Translations under genes and position numbers: made by a program
Notes under the pieces: model-generated
Databases searched by the model: none
What the model saw: only the letters and a program-made list of their open reading frames with translations
Told to the model about the DNA's origin: nothing
NCBI GenBank assembly: GCA_052143535.1
Contig: JBKQSS010000091.1
Location: forward strand, 1 to 64,000
Origin: JADGRA01 sp052143535
Lineage (GTDB): Bacteria > Myxococcota > Myxococcia > Myxococcales > Myxococcaceae
Length of the DNA stretch: 64,000 nt
Direction of reading: 5' to 3'
Part shown: piece by piece, positions 1-8,426 of the stretch
Layout of the letters: every line of letters starts with the position of its first letter
How positions within the stretch are numbered: the stretch's first letter is position 1

Positions 1-958
1 TGTCGAACCCGGCGGCCCGCGCCGCGTCGGCGCGCGTCACGTGCACGTCGGCCGCGCTCATTGGCGCCTGGTGCAGCACCACCACCTCCACCTCGGGGAT
101 GGGGAAGGTGGAGAGGCCCATGCTTCCGTACTGCGCGTAGAGGTTGAGCTCCTTGTCCAGGTCCGCACTTCGCACTGTTGGGAAAACCACCTTCCAGGCT
201 TGCTCCGGGTCCATGCCGGTGACGAGTAGCTTCTGGAAGCGGACCCATTCCGGAAGGTGGGTGTTGACCATCCACTCCACCATCAGCCAGCTCAGCCCAT
301 AGAGGCCCAAGAGCGTGCCCTCGTCGGTCGGGTTGTAGTTGCGTCCCCAGGCCAGAGCGTCAGCCACGGTGAGGGTGCGGTGGCCCACGTAGTCGCTCAT
401 CGCAACAAGGTTGGGCTGGCCGAGGGTTCCCGTTTCCCCGTCGTCAGAGACGCGCAGAGGCTCGACAAACTCGGCGAGTCCCATGTTGAACCACCGCGGC
501 TGGCGCCGGTAGACGTACAACGACAGATGCTGCACCAGCGCCTCTTTGAGCACCGAAGTCGTCTCCTCGCGCTCCATCATCGAGCGTTTTTCCCACCGGT
601 CCGACGAGCCAAAGAGGAACAGCGTGGGGGGAAAGTCAGCGCGCACCATTTTGTACTGGAGGAAGTCCCCGAAGTAGCGCTGGAAGTCCTGGTGGCTGGA
701 GAGCACCACCAACTCAATGCTGTCTTGCAGCAACTTCGTCCCGGGCCACGCTGCCTCGATGAGCTCCGTGCGCGTCCGTTCCGCAAGCGTTGCCGCCCGG
801 ACAGCATCCTCCGGGGAGAGGTCCGTCCTCAGTGTGATGTGCGCCGTCTGGACCTCAGTCCAGCCGGTTTTCGAGTCGCCCGCCGCCCAGCTCCCGAGTG
901 CGAACAAAAGGCCGCCAAAAGAGGCACTCCGTCTGAGGAAAAGGCTCTTCCCAAACAT
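1..958 (-). CDS. Exported gluzincin-like (peptidase MA/DUF1570-type) protein, active site degraded, 3' end outside window
   Basis: The frame opens at an ATG at 958 and runs off the left edge, so only about 319 residues are visible. The first 26 residues form a signal peptide (basic start, hydrophobic GGLLFALGSWA, then AAG). The body has the layout of secreted gluzincin-like proteins: an alpha/beta N-terminal part, then a helix and a W-x-N-x-GLAEF motif (RWFNMGLAEFVE). Where family members carry HExxH this protein reads ALVQH, so the first His and the catalytic Glu are missing; only the second His remains. The NEGLAE motif has Met in place of its first Glu. I infer a non-catalytic envelope protein. 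GGGGA lies about five bases before the ATG. The family call is moderate; loss of the metal site follows if the alignment is right. Confidence 0.6.
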   Translation of the reverse strand, partial: MFGKSLFLRRSASFGGLLFALGSWAAGDSKTGWTEVQTAHITLRTDLSPEDAVRAATLAERTRTELIEAAWPGTKLLQDSIELVVLSSHQDFQRYFGDFLQYKMVRADFPPTLFLFGSSDRWEKRSMMEREETTSVLKEALVQHLSLYVYRRQPRWFNMGLAEFVEPLRVSDDGETGTLGQPNLVAMSDYVGHRTLTVADALAWGRNYNPTDEGTLLGLYGLSWLMVEWMVNTHLPEWVRFQKLLVTGMDPEQAWKVVFPTVRSADLDKELNLYAQYGSMGLSTFPIPEVEVVVLHQAPMSAADVHVTRADAARAAGFD

Positions 959-1058
959 GGGTTCCCCTACAGGAAGCAGCTGGGTGGGCAACCAGGCCAC
1001 GCGCCGAGGCCAACGGCAATTGCCTATAGCGTGGACTGGGCCCCGGGCGGCGCTCCTT

Positions 1059-1514
1059 CTAGTACAAGCGCACCAGCGCCGCCCCGACGACAATGAGCAG
1101 CACCCCCAGAATGCGCACCAGGTTAACGGGATGGTGCACTGTACCGAGGGCGCCAAAGTGCTCCAACAGCAGGGCCGTGGACATCTGGCCCATCACCACC
1201 GCCGCCAACAGCGGGCCCGGCCCGATGCGCGGCGCGATGAGGACGGTGCCCAGTACGTAGAGGGCACCCATCAGTCCACCGGCCCACGCCCAATAAGGCG
1301 CCTGGCCGAGGGACGGCCCGGGCCAAGGCCCGCGCATGGCGAGGAGGACGACGCCGAGGGCCAGGGTGCCGACGGCAAAGGACACCAGGGAGGCTCCCAC
1401 CGGCCCGGCGGCGAAGCCACGCAGCCGGGTATTCATCGCCACTTGAAGGGCAAGGCCGGTCCCCAACAGGACGGCACCGAGCAAGAGCACAAGGTTCAGG
1501 CGAGGGACTCCCAT
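1059..1514 (-). CDS. Small DMT-superfamily transporter, YdcZ/DUF606 type
   Basis: 151 residues, nearly all in hydrophobic segments, predicted as five membrane helices. The features fit the YdcZ (DUF606) branch of the drug/metabolite transporter superfamily: Asn in the first third (QVAMNTRLR), a central PYWAWAGGLMGALYV segment, and the late VVMGQMSTALLLEHFG stretch followed by a final helix that ends the protein. Family members are half-size EamA-like units of about 150 residues and usually work as dimers in the inner membrane; the substrate cannot be read from sequence. The gene starts 20 bases after the redoxin gene stops and is probably the last gene of the dsbD-redoxin transcript. Confidence 0.75.
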   Translation of the reverse strand: MGVPRLNLVLLLGAVLLGTGLALQVAMNTRLRGFAAGPVGASLVSFAVGTLALGVVLLAMRGPWPGPSLGQAPYWAWAGGLMGALYVLGTVLIAPRIGPGPLLAAVVMGQMSTALLLEHFGALGTVHHPVNLVRILGVLLIVVGAALVRLY

Positions 1515-1534
1515 TTCGCCATTGGCGCGCGACT

Positions 1535-2116
1535 TCAGCTGTTGCCCTTGTACTTCACCGAGCAGCCGTAGGGGGGCGACGTCGTCACCGGCACCGGCTT
1601 TCCGGCCAGCACCGCCTCCACCGCCTGGCGCACGTAGTTGACGGGCGAGGGGTTCCGCCCGTGCGGGTCATCATCAATCGCTCCCGCGTAGCGCAGCGTC
1701 CCTTGGACATCCACCACAAACATGTGCGGCGTCGTCTTGGCCGCGTAGGCGTGGCCCACCGAGCCGCTCGGGTCCTGCAGCACCGGGGGCGAGAAACCCT
1801 GCTGCTTCTTCCAGACCGCGGACTTCTCCGGGCTGTTGAAGTAGCTCGAGTCGATGACCAGCCACACCACCGGCTTACCGCCGAAGGCGGCAAGCGTCTT
1901 CTGCATGGTTTTGTCCTCATAGTGCCGCTGGACAAAGGGGCACTCGGGGTTGGTCCACTCCAGCACCACCACCTGGCCGCGGTATTGCGAAAGCGAGTGC
2001 TGGGCGCCCGTCTCGTCGCGCAAGGTGAAGTCCGGGGCGCTTTGGCCGACCTCGGCGCCCCAGGCGGGAAGGGCAGCGAGGCTGAGGGTGGTGAGGACAA
2101 ACAGACGACGCTTCAT
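1535..2116 (-). CDS. Exported redoxin (AhpC/TSA-like thioredoxin fold)
   Basis: 193 residues with a signal peptide (MKRRLFVLTTLSLAALPAWG). The mature part begins with the redoxin signature GQSAPDFTLRDETG, then the active-site segment EWTNPECPFVQRHY. There is one Cys there, not the CxxC of ordinary thioredoxins. A second Cys lies near the C-terminus (PPYGCSVKYK), where related exported redoxins also keep it, and could be the resolving partner. The thioredoxin-fold cis-Pro motif is TTPHMFVVD. The ATG overlaps the stop of the upstream dsbD-like gene by four bases (ATGA), so the two are translationally coupled. I infer that DsbD passes electrons across the membrane to this protein in the periplasm. 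Its final substrate, peroxide or a protein disulfide, is unknown. Confidence 0.8.
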   Translation of the reverse strand: MKRRLFVLTTLSLAALPAWGAEVGQSAPDFTLRDETGAQHSLSQYRGQVVVLEWTNPECPFVQRHYEDKTMQKTLAAFGGKPVVWLVIDSSYFNSPEKSAVWKKQQGFSPPVLQDPSGSVGHAYAAKTTPHMFVVDVQGTLRYAGAIDDDPHGRNPSPVNYVRQAVEAVLAGKPVPVTTSPPYGCSVKYKGNS

Positions 2117-4305
2117 GGCTGTGGCCTCTCGGTGTGCAAGGGCGTGGGCGACAGGGCCGCGGACAGCGGCGATGCCGCGCGGTGCACAGCGTCCACCACC
2201 TCGGTGACGCTGAGCAACTCCGGAAGGACCTCCGGCTGCTCCGGACGGTAGGGGCTGAAGAGGAGGTACATTGGCACGCCAGCGCGCTTGCGGGCCGACA
2301 GCTCGGCGGCAATTCGGGCGTCTGGACGCGTCCAGTCGGCCACCAACACTCGGGTGCGGGTGTTGGCCAGTGCCTCGTGCACCGCCCGGCGAGAGAGGAC
2401 GGTGCGCTCGTTGAATTTGCACGTCAGGCACCAGTCGGCGGTGAAGTCCACGAAGACCGGGCGCCCGGCGCGGAGCTCGGTGGCCACGGCCTCAGCCGTC
2501 CAGGCAGCGTCTGCGGCAACCGGGGCCTCGGGCGTAAAGCGGAGGGCGGCGGCGCCGACACTCAGCACCAAGGCCAGGGCCGCCCCCAGGGCCGCACCGG
2601 CGCGGCGGCCGTCCTGCCAGCTGCCCACCACCCACAGCGCGCCGGCGACGGCCAAGAGAAAGGCCAACAGGCGCACCACGCCGTCCACCCCGGCCAGGCC
2701 CCCCAATACCGAGACGAGCCACACCGCGGTTGCAAGCAGCGCGAAGCCGAGCAGCTGACGGACGCGCTCCATCCACGCCCCGGGCCGTGGCAGCCGTGCG
2801 CCCAAGCGAGGCACCAGCACCAGCGCCACAAACGGTAGCGCAAGCCCAAGTCCCACCAGGGCGAAGACGAGAAGCACCACCCAAGCCGGCGCGGCGAAGG
2901 CGAAACCGAGGGCCGTGCCCAGCAGCGGGGCGGTGCAGGGGGTGGCCAACACCACCGCCAGGGCGCCCTCGCCGGCACTGCGCCAGCCGCCGTGCGCCGC
3001 GTCCACCACCTCCACCAAACTTCTCGGGCCAACGCCTACCCGGTAGAGGCCGAAGAGGTTGAGGGCAAAGGCCAAAAGGAGGGACGTCAGCGCGGCGACG
3101 AAGAGGGGCTGCTGAAACTGGAAACCCCACCCCACGGCGTGGCCGGCGGCGCGCAGGGCTAGCACCAGCGCCGCGAGTAACTCGAGACTGCCGAGAATGC
3201 CGAGGGTGTAGGCCAGCGCGTGGCCGGCCGCGCGGCTTCCGATGGCCTGGGCGGTGCGGAGAAAGCCGTAGGCCTTGAGGGCCAGTACCGGAAAGACGCA
3301 CGGCATGAGGTTGAGCAACACGCCGCCACAGAAGGCCAACAGCAGCACCAGGCCCAAGCCCGGCCCGGCGCCGGCTTCCGCCCGGACGCCCGAAGGCAAC
3401 ACGGTGCCCACACTGAGGGTTACCTCCACCGTGCGCTCCGGCGTCTCGGCCAGGCGCAGCACGCCCTGGAGGACGAGTGGCCCCAGCGCAGCCTCGGGCG
3501 CAAGACGGCCGACAAGCCCCAGGCGGCCGGGCTGGCCCAACAGCGGCTCGAGCGAGAAGGAGGGGACGGCTGAGGCCCTCTCCGGGATGAAGGCGTCCTT
3601 GGGGGGCAGCGGCGCGGGCCGTCCATCCAGAAATGCGGCGGACAGCTCGGCGGAGAAGGCCGCGCCGGCGTGCAGGACGGCCGGCCTCAGCACCGTCAGC
3701 TGCAGTCCAGCCTGGCTTTGCGAAAGGGGCACCCGGCTCGCGGCCGCGTCGAGGAGCGCCTTCTCTGCGGCGTTGCTGACGGGCCCGGGCCCAATGGGCA
3801 ACGCCCGCTCCAGCGAGAACGTGGCGGGGATGCACTCCACCGCGCACACCAGCACGTCCACCAGCGCCCGCAGCGGCAGCGTCGGCCCCACCGCCCTCTG
3901 CGTCTGGGCCAGGGCGAAGAGGACGACGTCCTCGGTGTAGCCGTAGGTGGTGATGGAGCCATCCGGGCTGCGCAGCACCGAGGGCGCGGGCCATTGAAGC
4001 GGGCCCACGGCCAGCCCGGGGCCAGCCAGCGTCACCTCGCTGGCCAGGCCGGCCTCTCCGGGGTTGCGCCAGTAGACGTGCCAACCGGGGGCCATTTGTA
4101 GGCGCACCCCCACCCGGAAGCTGTCCCCAGGCGAGACTTGCTGTCTCTCCGAGAGGAGGCTCGCCTCCAGCCTCGGGACGCCCTCCTGGAAGGCGCCGGC
4201 CGAGCTCGACGGCGCGGGGGGAGGCGAGGGCGCGGGCGCACCCCATAGCGCGGTGGCGAGAAGCAGCGCGGACAGGGCGAGGGGGCGCATGGAAGAAACC
4301 AACAC
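2113..4305 (-). CDS. dsbD: DsbD/ScsB-type transmembrane thiol:disulfide reductase
   Basis: 730 residues in the DsbD order: signal peptide, periplasmic immunoglobulin-like N-domain (about 40-300) with a Cys pair (C154, C158), eight or so membrane helices (310-590), and a C-terminal thioredoxin domain with CLTC at 626-629. The membrane part keeps both redox cysteines: C336 in LNLMPCVFPVLALK and C457 in ATPCTAPLLG. Family members move electrons from cytoplasmic thioredoxin to periplasmic acceptors. I take the GTG at 4305 as the start because GAGGG lies six bases upstream; the in-frame ATG at 4290 has no ribosome binding site but is the alternative. The long N-domain resembles ScsB. The downstream redoxin, overlapping by four bases, is the likely periplasmic partner. 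Confidence 0.85.
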   Translation of the reverse strand: MLVSSMRPLALSALLLATALWGAPAPSPPPAPSSSAGAFQEGVPRLEASLLSERQQVSPGDSFRVGVRLQMAPGWHVYWRNPGEAGLASEVTLAGPGLAVGPLQWPAPSVLRSPDGSITTYGYTEDVVLFALAQTQRAVGPTLPLRALVDVLVCAVECIPATFSLERALPIGPGPVSNAAEKALLDAAASRVPLSQSQAGLQLTVLRPAVLHAGAAFSAELSAAFLDGRPAPLPPKDAFIPERASAVPSFSLEPLLGQPGRLGLVGRLAPEAALGPLVLQGVLRLAETPERTVEVTLSVGTVLPSGVRAEAGAGPGLGLVLLLAFCGGVLLNLMPCVFPVLALKAYGFLRTAQAIGSRAAGHALAYTLGILGSLELLAALVLALRAAGHAVGWGFQFQQPLFVAALTSLLLAFALNLFGLYRVGVGPRSLVEVVDAAHGGWRSAGEGALAVVLATPCTAPLLGTALGFAFAAPAWVVLLVFALVGLGLALPFVALVLVPRLGARLPRPGAWMERVRQLLGFALLATAVWLVSVLGGLAGVDGVVRLLAFLLAVAGALWVVGSWQDGRRAGAALGAALALVLSVGAAALRFTPEAPVAADAAWTAEAVATELRAGRPVFVDFTADWCLTCKFNERTVLSRRAVHEALANTRTRVLVADWTRPDARIAAELSARKRAGVPMYLLFSPYRPEQPEVLPELLSVTEVVDAVHRAASPLSAALSPTPLHTERPQP

Positions 4306-4384
4306 TTAGTGCCCTCGCGGCGTTCCCGCACTGCTTCGGCTTTTCCCCAAGCCGAGGCAAAACCCACCACGCCCCCCCCCAGCG

Positions 4385-4879
4385 TCATTCGGGCGGAGGC
4401 TCGTGCAGCACGGCCTTGGGCAACGGGACGCGCAACGGGCCGCCGGCAAGGCCGAGGGCCAGCCCGTCCGCTGACTCCTCCAAGAGCGCGCCAAGGGCCA
4501 CCTGGGCCTGGCGCGAGAAGCGGGCCTTGGCGCGGCCGCTCTTGACGCGGGCGCTGAGGACGCCGTCCGGCTCGAGCGCCAAGGTGGAGGGGTCCAGCGC
4601 CTCGCCCGTCCGGTCGCTGAGCCGGAGAAATACCCGCGTCTCGGTGGCGTCCAGGCCCGTCACTCGGTAGGCGGCGTCCTCCACCGTAACGTAGGCCCAG
4701 TCCTGGCCGACGCGGAGCTGAAAGCGCCCGTCCTCGGTGGGCACCAGGCTCTCGTTGAAGAGCTCGACAATGCGCGGGTGGACAATGGGCTGCCCGTCGT
4801 GAAACCAGCGCAACTCCCGGTCCAGGACGAGCCCGCTGTCCTCGCGGCTGTGCCAGCGGGGCGGCGCGGACTCCTCCAT
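4385..4879 (-). CDS. DUF1285-like cytoplasmic protein
   Basis: 164 residues, no signal peptide or membrane segment. The first half matches the DUF1285 pattern: a basic/acidic lead, HDGQPIVHPRIVELFNESL, a DGRFQLRVGQDWAYVTVED strand pair, then an A-Y-R-V segment where the family has APFRV. The second half is beta-rich and less conserved. The function of DUF1285 is not established. The gene lies ten bases downstream of the membrane glycosyltransferase-like gene and about 80 bases before dsbD, all on the same strand. A run of nine C on the plus strand (nine G in the transcript) follows the stop codon. Confidence 0.65.
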   Translation of the reverse strand: MEESAPPRWHSREDSGLVLDRELRWFHDGQPIVHPRIVELFNESLVPTEDGRFQLRVGQDWAYVTVEDAAYRVTGLDATETRVFLRLSDRTGEALDPSTLALEPDGVLSARVKSGRAKARFSRQAQVALGALLEESADGLALGLAGGPLRVPLPKAVLHEPPPE

Positions 4880-4888
4880 GGCCGCCCT

Positions 4889-6247
4889 CTACGGCCCCCC
4901 CATGCGCCGGACGAGCTCGGTGTAACCGCGAAAGGCCAGCGCCCCCCAGAAATTGACGAGGAAGCCGAGGCCAAGCAACAGCTGCACGCCGAAGGTGCGG
5001 AAGGACCAGCCGCCGACCGCCAGGAGCAGCACCAGGTAAGGCGTCCAGTCCAGGCTGAAGCGGAAGCCGAACTGCATGTAGCCGGTGTTTTGGTAGAGAA
5101 ACCCGGGGAGAGCGGAGGCGGCCACCGTCAACCACAGCGGCCAGTGGAGCCGCGGGCGCGCCTTGGGCACGAGCAGCAGCACCACAAAGGGCATGGTGAG
5201 AAACAGCGACAGCCCATGCGGGTCATAGGAGAGGCGAAACGGCTGTAAGTGCAGCGTGGGAAGCTTGAGGAAGGCGGCCTCCAGGTTTCTTGGCAGGTAG
5301 GCCAGGCTGAAGAGGCCGTGGGCGTCGATGTCCGCGTTGACGCGGTTGTTGTAGAGGAAGCGGTGGCCGAAGTCGGCCGGGGAGCCGAAACGCACCCAGT
5401 TGTACCAGGCGGCCAACAGCCCGAGCGGCGCGGCGCCGGCGGCGAAAGCGCCCAGCCGACGCAGGGCCGGCGCCGGCGCGCGCAGGACGTCGCGCAGCTG
5501 CACTTTGCGGTGAGGGCCCGGGCAAACGGCCTCGAGGAGGAAGAAGACGGCGGTGAAGAGGAGTGGCGTCCGGGTGAGGGTGGCCATCGACCACAGCACT
5601 CCGGCGCGCACTGGGTGCAGGGCGTGGAGCGCCGCCTGGAGGTAAAGCACCGTCAAGAGTACTCCCAGCACCTCGGCCAGGAACCACACCTCGCCGCGGA
5701 TGGCACAGCTGAAGAAGAGCGTGCCGAAGCCCAGCGTCAACGCCAGCACCACGTCGTCACTGGGGCTGCGGGCCGATTCACCGAGCGCACTGAGCCGGCG
5801 GCACAGCGCGTAGAAGAGCGCGATGGCGGCGGCTCCCAACAGCACGCCGAAGCTGGTGTCGTTGAATTGCCAGCCGTGCAGCGCGACGAAGGGCAACAGC
5901 AGAAGCGAGGGAAAGGACGGGAAGCTGACGTACCAGCGGTCGGTGGGCCGCGGGGCACCCTCGCAGCGCACCTTCACCCCGGCGCTGTTGCGGACGCAGG
6001 CCCAATCCTCAAGGTTGGGCAAGTCGCCTGGGTCGACGTCGAGTCGCCCGTCGAGCCAGGCTTTGCTGGCGTAGATGAAGTGCGGCGCGGCGCTCTGCCG
6101 TAGAAAGCGCGGGCCGCTGAAGCAGGCCAGCACCACGAAACAGGCAACGAAGAGGGTGAGCTCGGTGCGGTAGGCGCCCAGCATCACCCGCACCGCGGCC
6201 ACGGCGCCGAGGGTGTGGTTGGTGGGCTCGGCCGCCTGTTGCGTCAC
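4889..6247 (-). CDS. Polytopic membrane protein, GT-C (GT39-like) glycosyltransferase fold candidate
   Basis: 452 residues with about ten membrane helices. After the first helix comes a periplasmic loop with HFIYASKAWLDGRLDVD, then WYVSFPSFPSLLLLPFVAL, an arrangement seen in bacterial PMT/GT39-like proteins of the GT-C class that use polyprenyl-phosphate sugars. A clear catalytic DE pair in the first loop is not evident, so activity is inferred from architecture only. It overlaps cinA by four bases (ATGA at 6244-6247), so it is translationally coupled to it. That coupling probably reflects compaction, because I see no functional link. Confidence 0.55.
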   Translation of the reverse strand: MTQQAAEPTNHTLGAVAAVRVMLGAYRTELTLFVACFVVLACFSGPRFLRQSAAPHFIYASKAWLDGRLDVDPGDLPNLEDWACVRNSAGVKVRCEGAPRPTDRWYVSFPSFPSLLLLPFVALHGWQFNDTSFGVLLGAAAIALFYALCRRLSALGESARSPSDDVVLALTLGFGTLFFSCAIRGEVWFLAEVLGVLLTVLYLQAALHALHPVRAGVLWSMATLTRTPLLFTAVFFLLEAVCPGPHRKVQLRDVLRAPAPALRRLGAFAAGAAPLGLLAAWYNWVRFGSPADFGHRFLYNNRVNADIDAHGLFSLAYLPRNLEAAFLKLPTLHLQPFRLSYDPHGLSLFLTMPFVVLLLVPKARPRLHWPLWLTVAASALPGFLYQNTGYMQFGFRFSLDWTPYLVLLLAVGGWSFRTFGVQLLLGLGFLVNFWGALAFRGYTELVRRMGGP

Positions 6248-7500
6248 GGCGCTGTCTCCAACAGCGCGCGCCTGAGCGTCTCCAGTGCCGCGGCGGCGGA
6301 GAAGGTGCGCACCTGTTCGCGGTCTCCGGGAAAGCGGTGCTTCTGGGCGGTGGTTCCACCCGGGCCGGCGAGCGCGGTGAAGACTGTCCCCACCGGCTTG
6401 TCCTCGCTTCCGCCGGTGGGCCCGGCAATGCCCGTCACCGAGAGCCCCCAGGTGGCGCCCGTGGCCCTCCGCACGCCCTCCGCCATTTCCCTGGCCACCG
6501 GCTCGGAGACGGCGCCGTGCGCGGCGAGCGTCTCGGCCCGCACTTGCACCCAGGCCTCTTTCATGGCGTTGGCGTACACCACTGCCCCCCCTGGAAACCA
6601 GGCGCTCGCACCGGGGGAGGAGGTGAGGAGGTCCGCAATGCGGCCCCCGGTGCAGCTCTCCGCCAGGGCCAGCGTTTGCTGGCGGGCGAGAAGCAGCGCG
6701 CCGAGGACTTCCGCGTAGCGCTCATCGTCCTGGCCGAAGACGTGCTGCCCAAGGACGGCGCGACTGGCCTGCTCGGCAGCGGCCAGCGCCGCATCCGCCT
6801 CGGCTTGGGTGCGCCCGCGCGCCATCAGCTTGAGGTGGTTTTCTGGCGCGTGGGTGCGAAAGCCAAAGGTGACGTCCGGGTGGGCGCGCGCCACCGGCGC
6901 CACCCGGGCGTCCAGGTGGGACTCGGGTAAGCCCAGCGTGCGCAACAGCCGGAAGGCGAGGAAGCCTGCGCCGGGGCGGGCCCCCCGAAGCCGGCGGATG
7001 CGGGGAAGCACCTCCGCATCCACCAGGTAGCGGTACTCGCGCGGGACGCCCGGGACGAAGAAGGCGGTGGCGCGGCCCAGCTGGAGGATGAACATCGGCG
7101 CGCTTCCATGGGGGTTGAGCACCACCTCCGCCCCTTGTGGCACCTGCGCCTGGCGGCGGTTGTTGGGCGTCACCACCATGCCGCGCCGGGCAAAGCGCGC
7201 CTCGAGCGCCGCCAGCGCCTCGGGGCTCTCCACCAGGGGGACGTTTGCGGACAGGGCCGCGCACTGGGCGGTGATGTCGTCGGCCGTCGGCCCGAGGCCG
7301 CCGGAGACGAGCACCACGTCTGCCCGAGCACCCAGGCTCGACAGGGCGTCGAGAATTTCCTCCCGGACGTCGCCCACGATGGTGGCTCTCGCCACCTGCT
7401 CGCCGCACGGCAGAAGCCGCTCCATGAAGTACGGGCTGTTGGTGTCTGCGGTGAGTCCCGTCAGGAGCTCATCACCGGTGCAGAGGACTTCGACGCGCAT
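6244..7500 (-). CDS. cinA: CinA family protein: MoCF-like domain plus nicotinamide-nucleotide amidase domain
   Basis: 418 residues, full length for the two-domain family. Residues 1-170 form the MoaB/MogA-like COG1058 domain with CTGDELLTG at the start and SGGLGPTADD at 66-75. Residues 260-418 form the amidase domain, with ALAESCTGGRIADLL around 279-292, ending VSVTGIAGPTGG-like (SVTGIAGPTGGSEDKPVGTV) near 354-373. The family hydrolyses ADP-ribose and deamidates NMN in pyridine nucleotide salvage, acting in the cytoplasm. It lies 34 bases after pssA. In many bacteria cinA sits next to recA; here they are 40 kb apart, so competence or SOS linkage is not suggested. Confidence 0.93.
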   Translation of the reverse strand: MRVEVLCTGDELLTGLTADTNSPYFMERLLPCGEQVARATIVGDVREEILDALSSLGARADVVLVSGGLGPTADDITAQCAALSANVPLVESPEALAALEARFARRGMVVTPNNRRQAQVPQGAEVVLNPHGSAPMFILQLGRATAFFVPGVPREYRYLVDAEVLPRIRRLRGARPGAGFLAFRLLRTLGLPESHLDARVAPVARAHPDVTFGFRTHAPENHLKLMARGRTQAEADAALAAAEQASRAVLGQHVFGQDDERYAEVLGALLLARQQTLALAESCTGGRIADLLTSSPGASAWFPGGAVVYANAMKEAWVQVRAETLAAHGAVSEPVAREMAEGVRRATGATWGLSVTGIAGPTGGSEDKPVGTVFTALAGPGGTTAQKHRFPGDREQVRTFSAAAALETLRRALLETAP

Positions 7501-7534
7501 GGTTTCCCTTGGGCCACGACAGGCAGAAGGGCCG

Positions 7535-8350
7535 CTAGAGGAAATCCTGCTCTTCGTCCTCCGCGGCTTCGTCCTCGTCGTCCTCGAGCAGGCCCACCGC
7601 CGGCTGGACGCGGCGCGCGTGCAGCTGCCGACCCAGCCAAAGTCCGGACTCGACGAAGCCGAGCGCCAGGTAGGCGCAGAAGTACGTCACCAGGACGTAG
7701 GCCGGGTGCAGCCGGGTGGCGATGAGCACCCCCGCCACGCAGACGGCACCGAAGATGGACAGCGAGGCGGCGTTGAGGCGCAAGTCCTTGAAGGTGCGGT
7801 AGCGAAGGGTGGACACCATCAGCAAGGACAGCACGGTGACGACCACCAGGTAGGGCACCCGCGCCGAGGTCCCCAGCTCCCGTCCCCGGGTGAGGTGGTG
7901 GGCAATGACGACGCTGACGATGACGCCGGCGGCCAGCGGAATGGGGAGGCCGACGAAGAAGCGGGACCCCACCGCCCGTCGGGACATGACGTTGAAACGA
8001 GCCAGACGCAGCGCCCCGCAGGCCGCGTAGAAGAAGGCCACGAAGAGGCCGATGAAGCCCAATGGGGCAAGCGCCCACTTGTAGACCAGCATGGCCGGGG
8101 CCACGCCAAAGGAGATGACGTCGGCCAGGCTGTCCAGCTCCACGCCGAACTGGCTCTGGGTCCGGGTGAGGCGCGCCACGCGGCCGTCAAACCCGTCGAA
8201 GAACATGGCGAAGAAAATGGCGAGCGCGGCCTGGTAAAGCTTCGCCGGTGAGGGGTCACCCGAGCACAAGGTGAGCGCGTAGAACCCGCAGAAGATGGAG
8301 GTGACGGTGAAGAGGTTGGGCAGGACGAACTTGAGCTTGTGGAGCTTCAT
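7535..8350 (-). CDS. pssA: CDP-diacylglycerol--serine O-phosphatidyltransferase
   Basis: 271 residues. The CDP-alcohol phosphatidyltransferase motif is complete: D55-G-R-V-A-R60, then G69, D73 and D77 (DGxxAR-x8-GxxxDxxxD). The N-terminus KLKFVLPNLFTVTSIFCGFY is typical of the type II, Bacillus-like PssA subclass, and about seven membrane helices follow. It makes phosphatidylserine, the precursor of phosphatidylethanolamine, in the inner membrane. The C-terminal 35 residues are charged and acidic (LLEDDEDEAAEDEEQDF), an extension beyond the catalytic core. The gene is divergent from the hydrolase gene at 8427, with 76 bases between them, and leads a probable pssA-cinA-membrane protein transcript. 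Confidence 0.9.
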   Translation of the reverse strand: MKLHKLKFVLPNLFTVTSIFCGFYALTLCSGDPSPAKLYQAALAIFFAMFFDGFDGRVARLTRTQSQFGVELDSLADVISFGVAPAMLVYKWALAPLGFIGLFVAFFYAACGALRLARFNVMSRRAVGSRFFVGLPIPLAAGVIVSVVIAHHLTRGRELGTSARVPYLVVVTVLSLLMVSTLRYRTFKDLRLNAASLSIFGAVCVAGVLIATRLHPAYVLVTYFCAYLALGFVESGLWLGRQLHARRVQPAVGLLEDDEDEAAEDEEQDFL

Positions 8351-8426
8351 CGAGCTTCCGGCCGCATCGCGCGGGGGACGGTGGATGGCTAGTGTGCCGG
8401 CGGGAGACGGCGGGGCACTATAGCCG

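Noticed and set aside
6244..7500. cinA as part of a competence or SOS locus
   Set aside because: It is next to pssA and a membrane protein gene, 40 kb from recA, and no LexA-like box is seen upstream.
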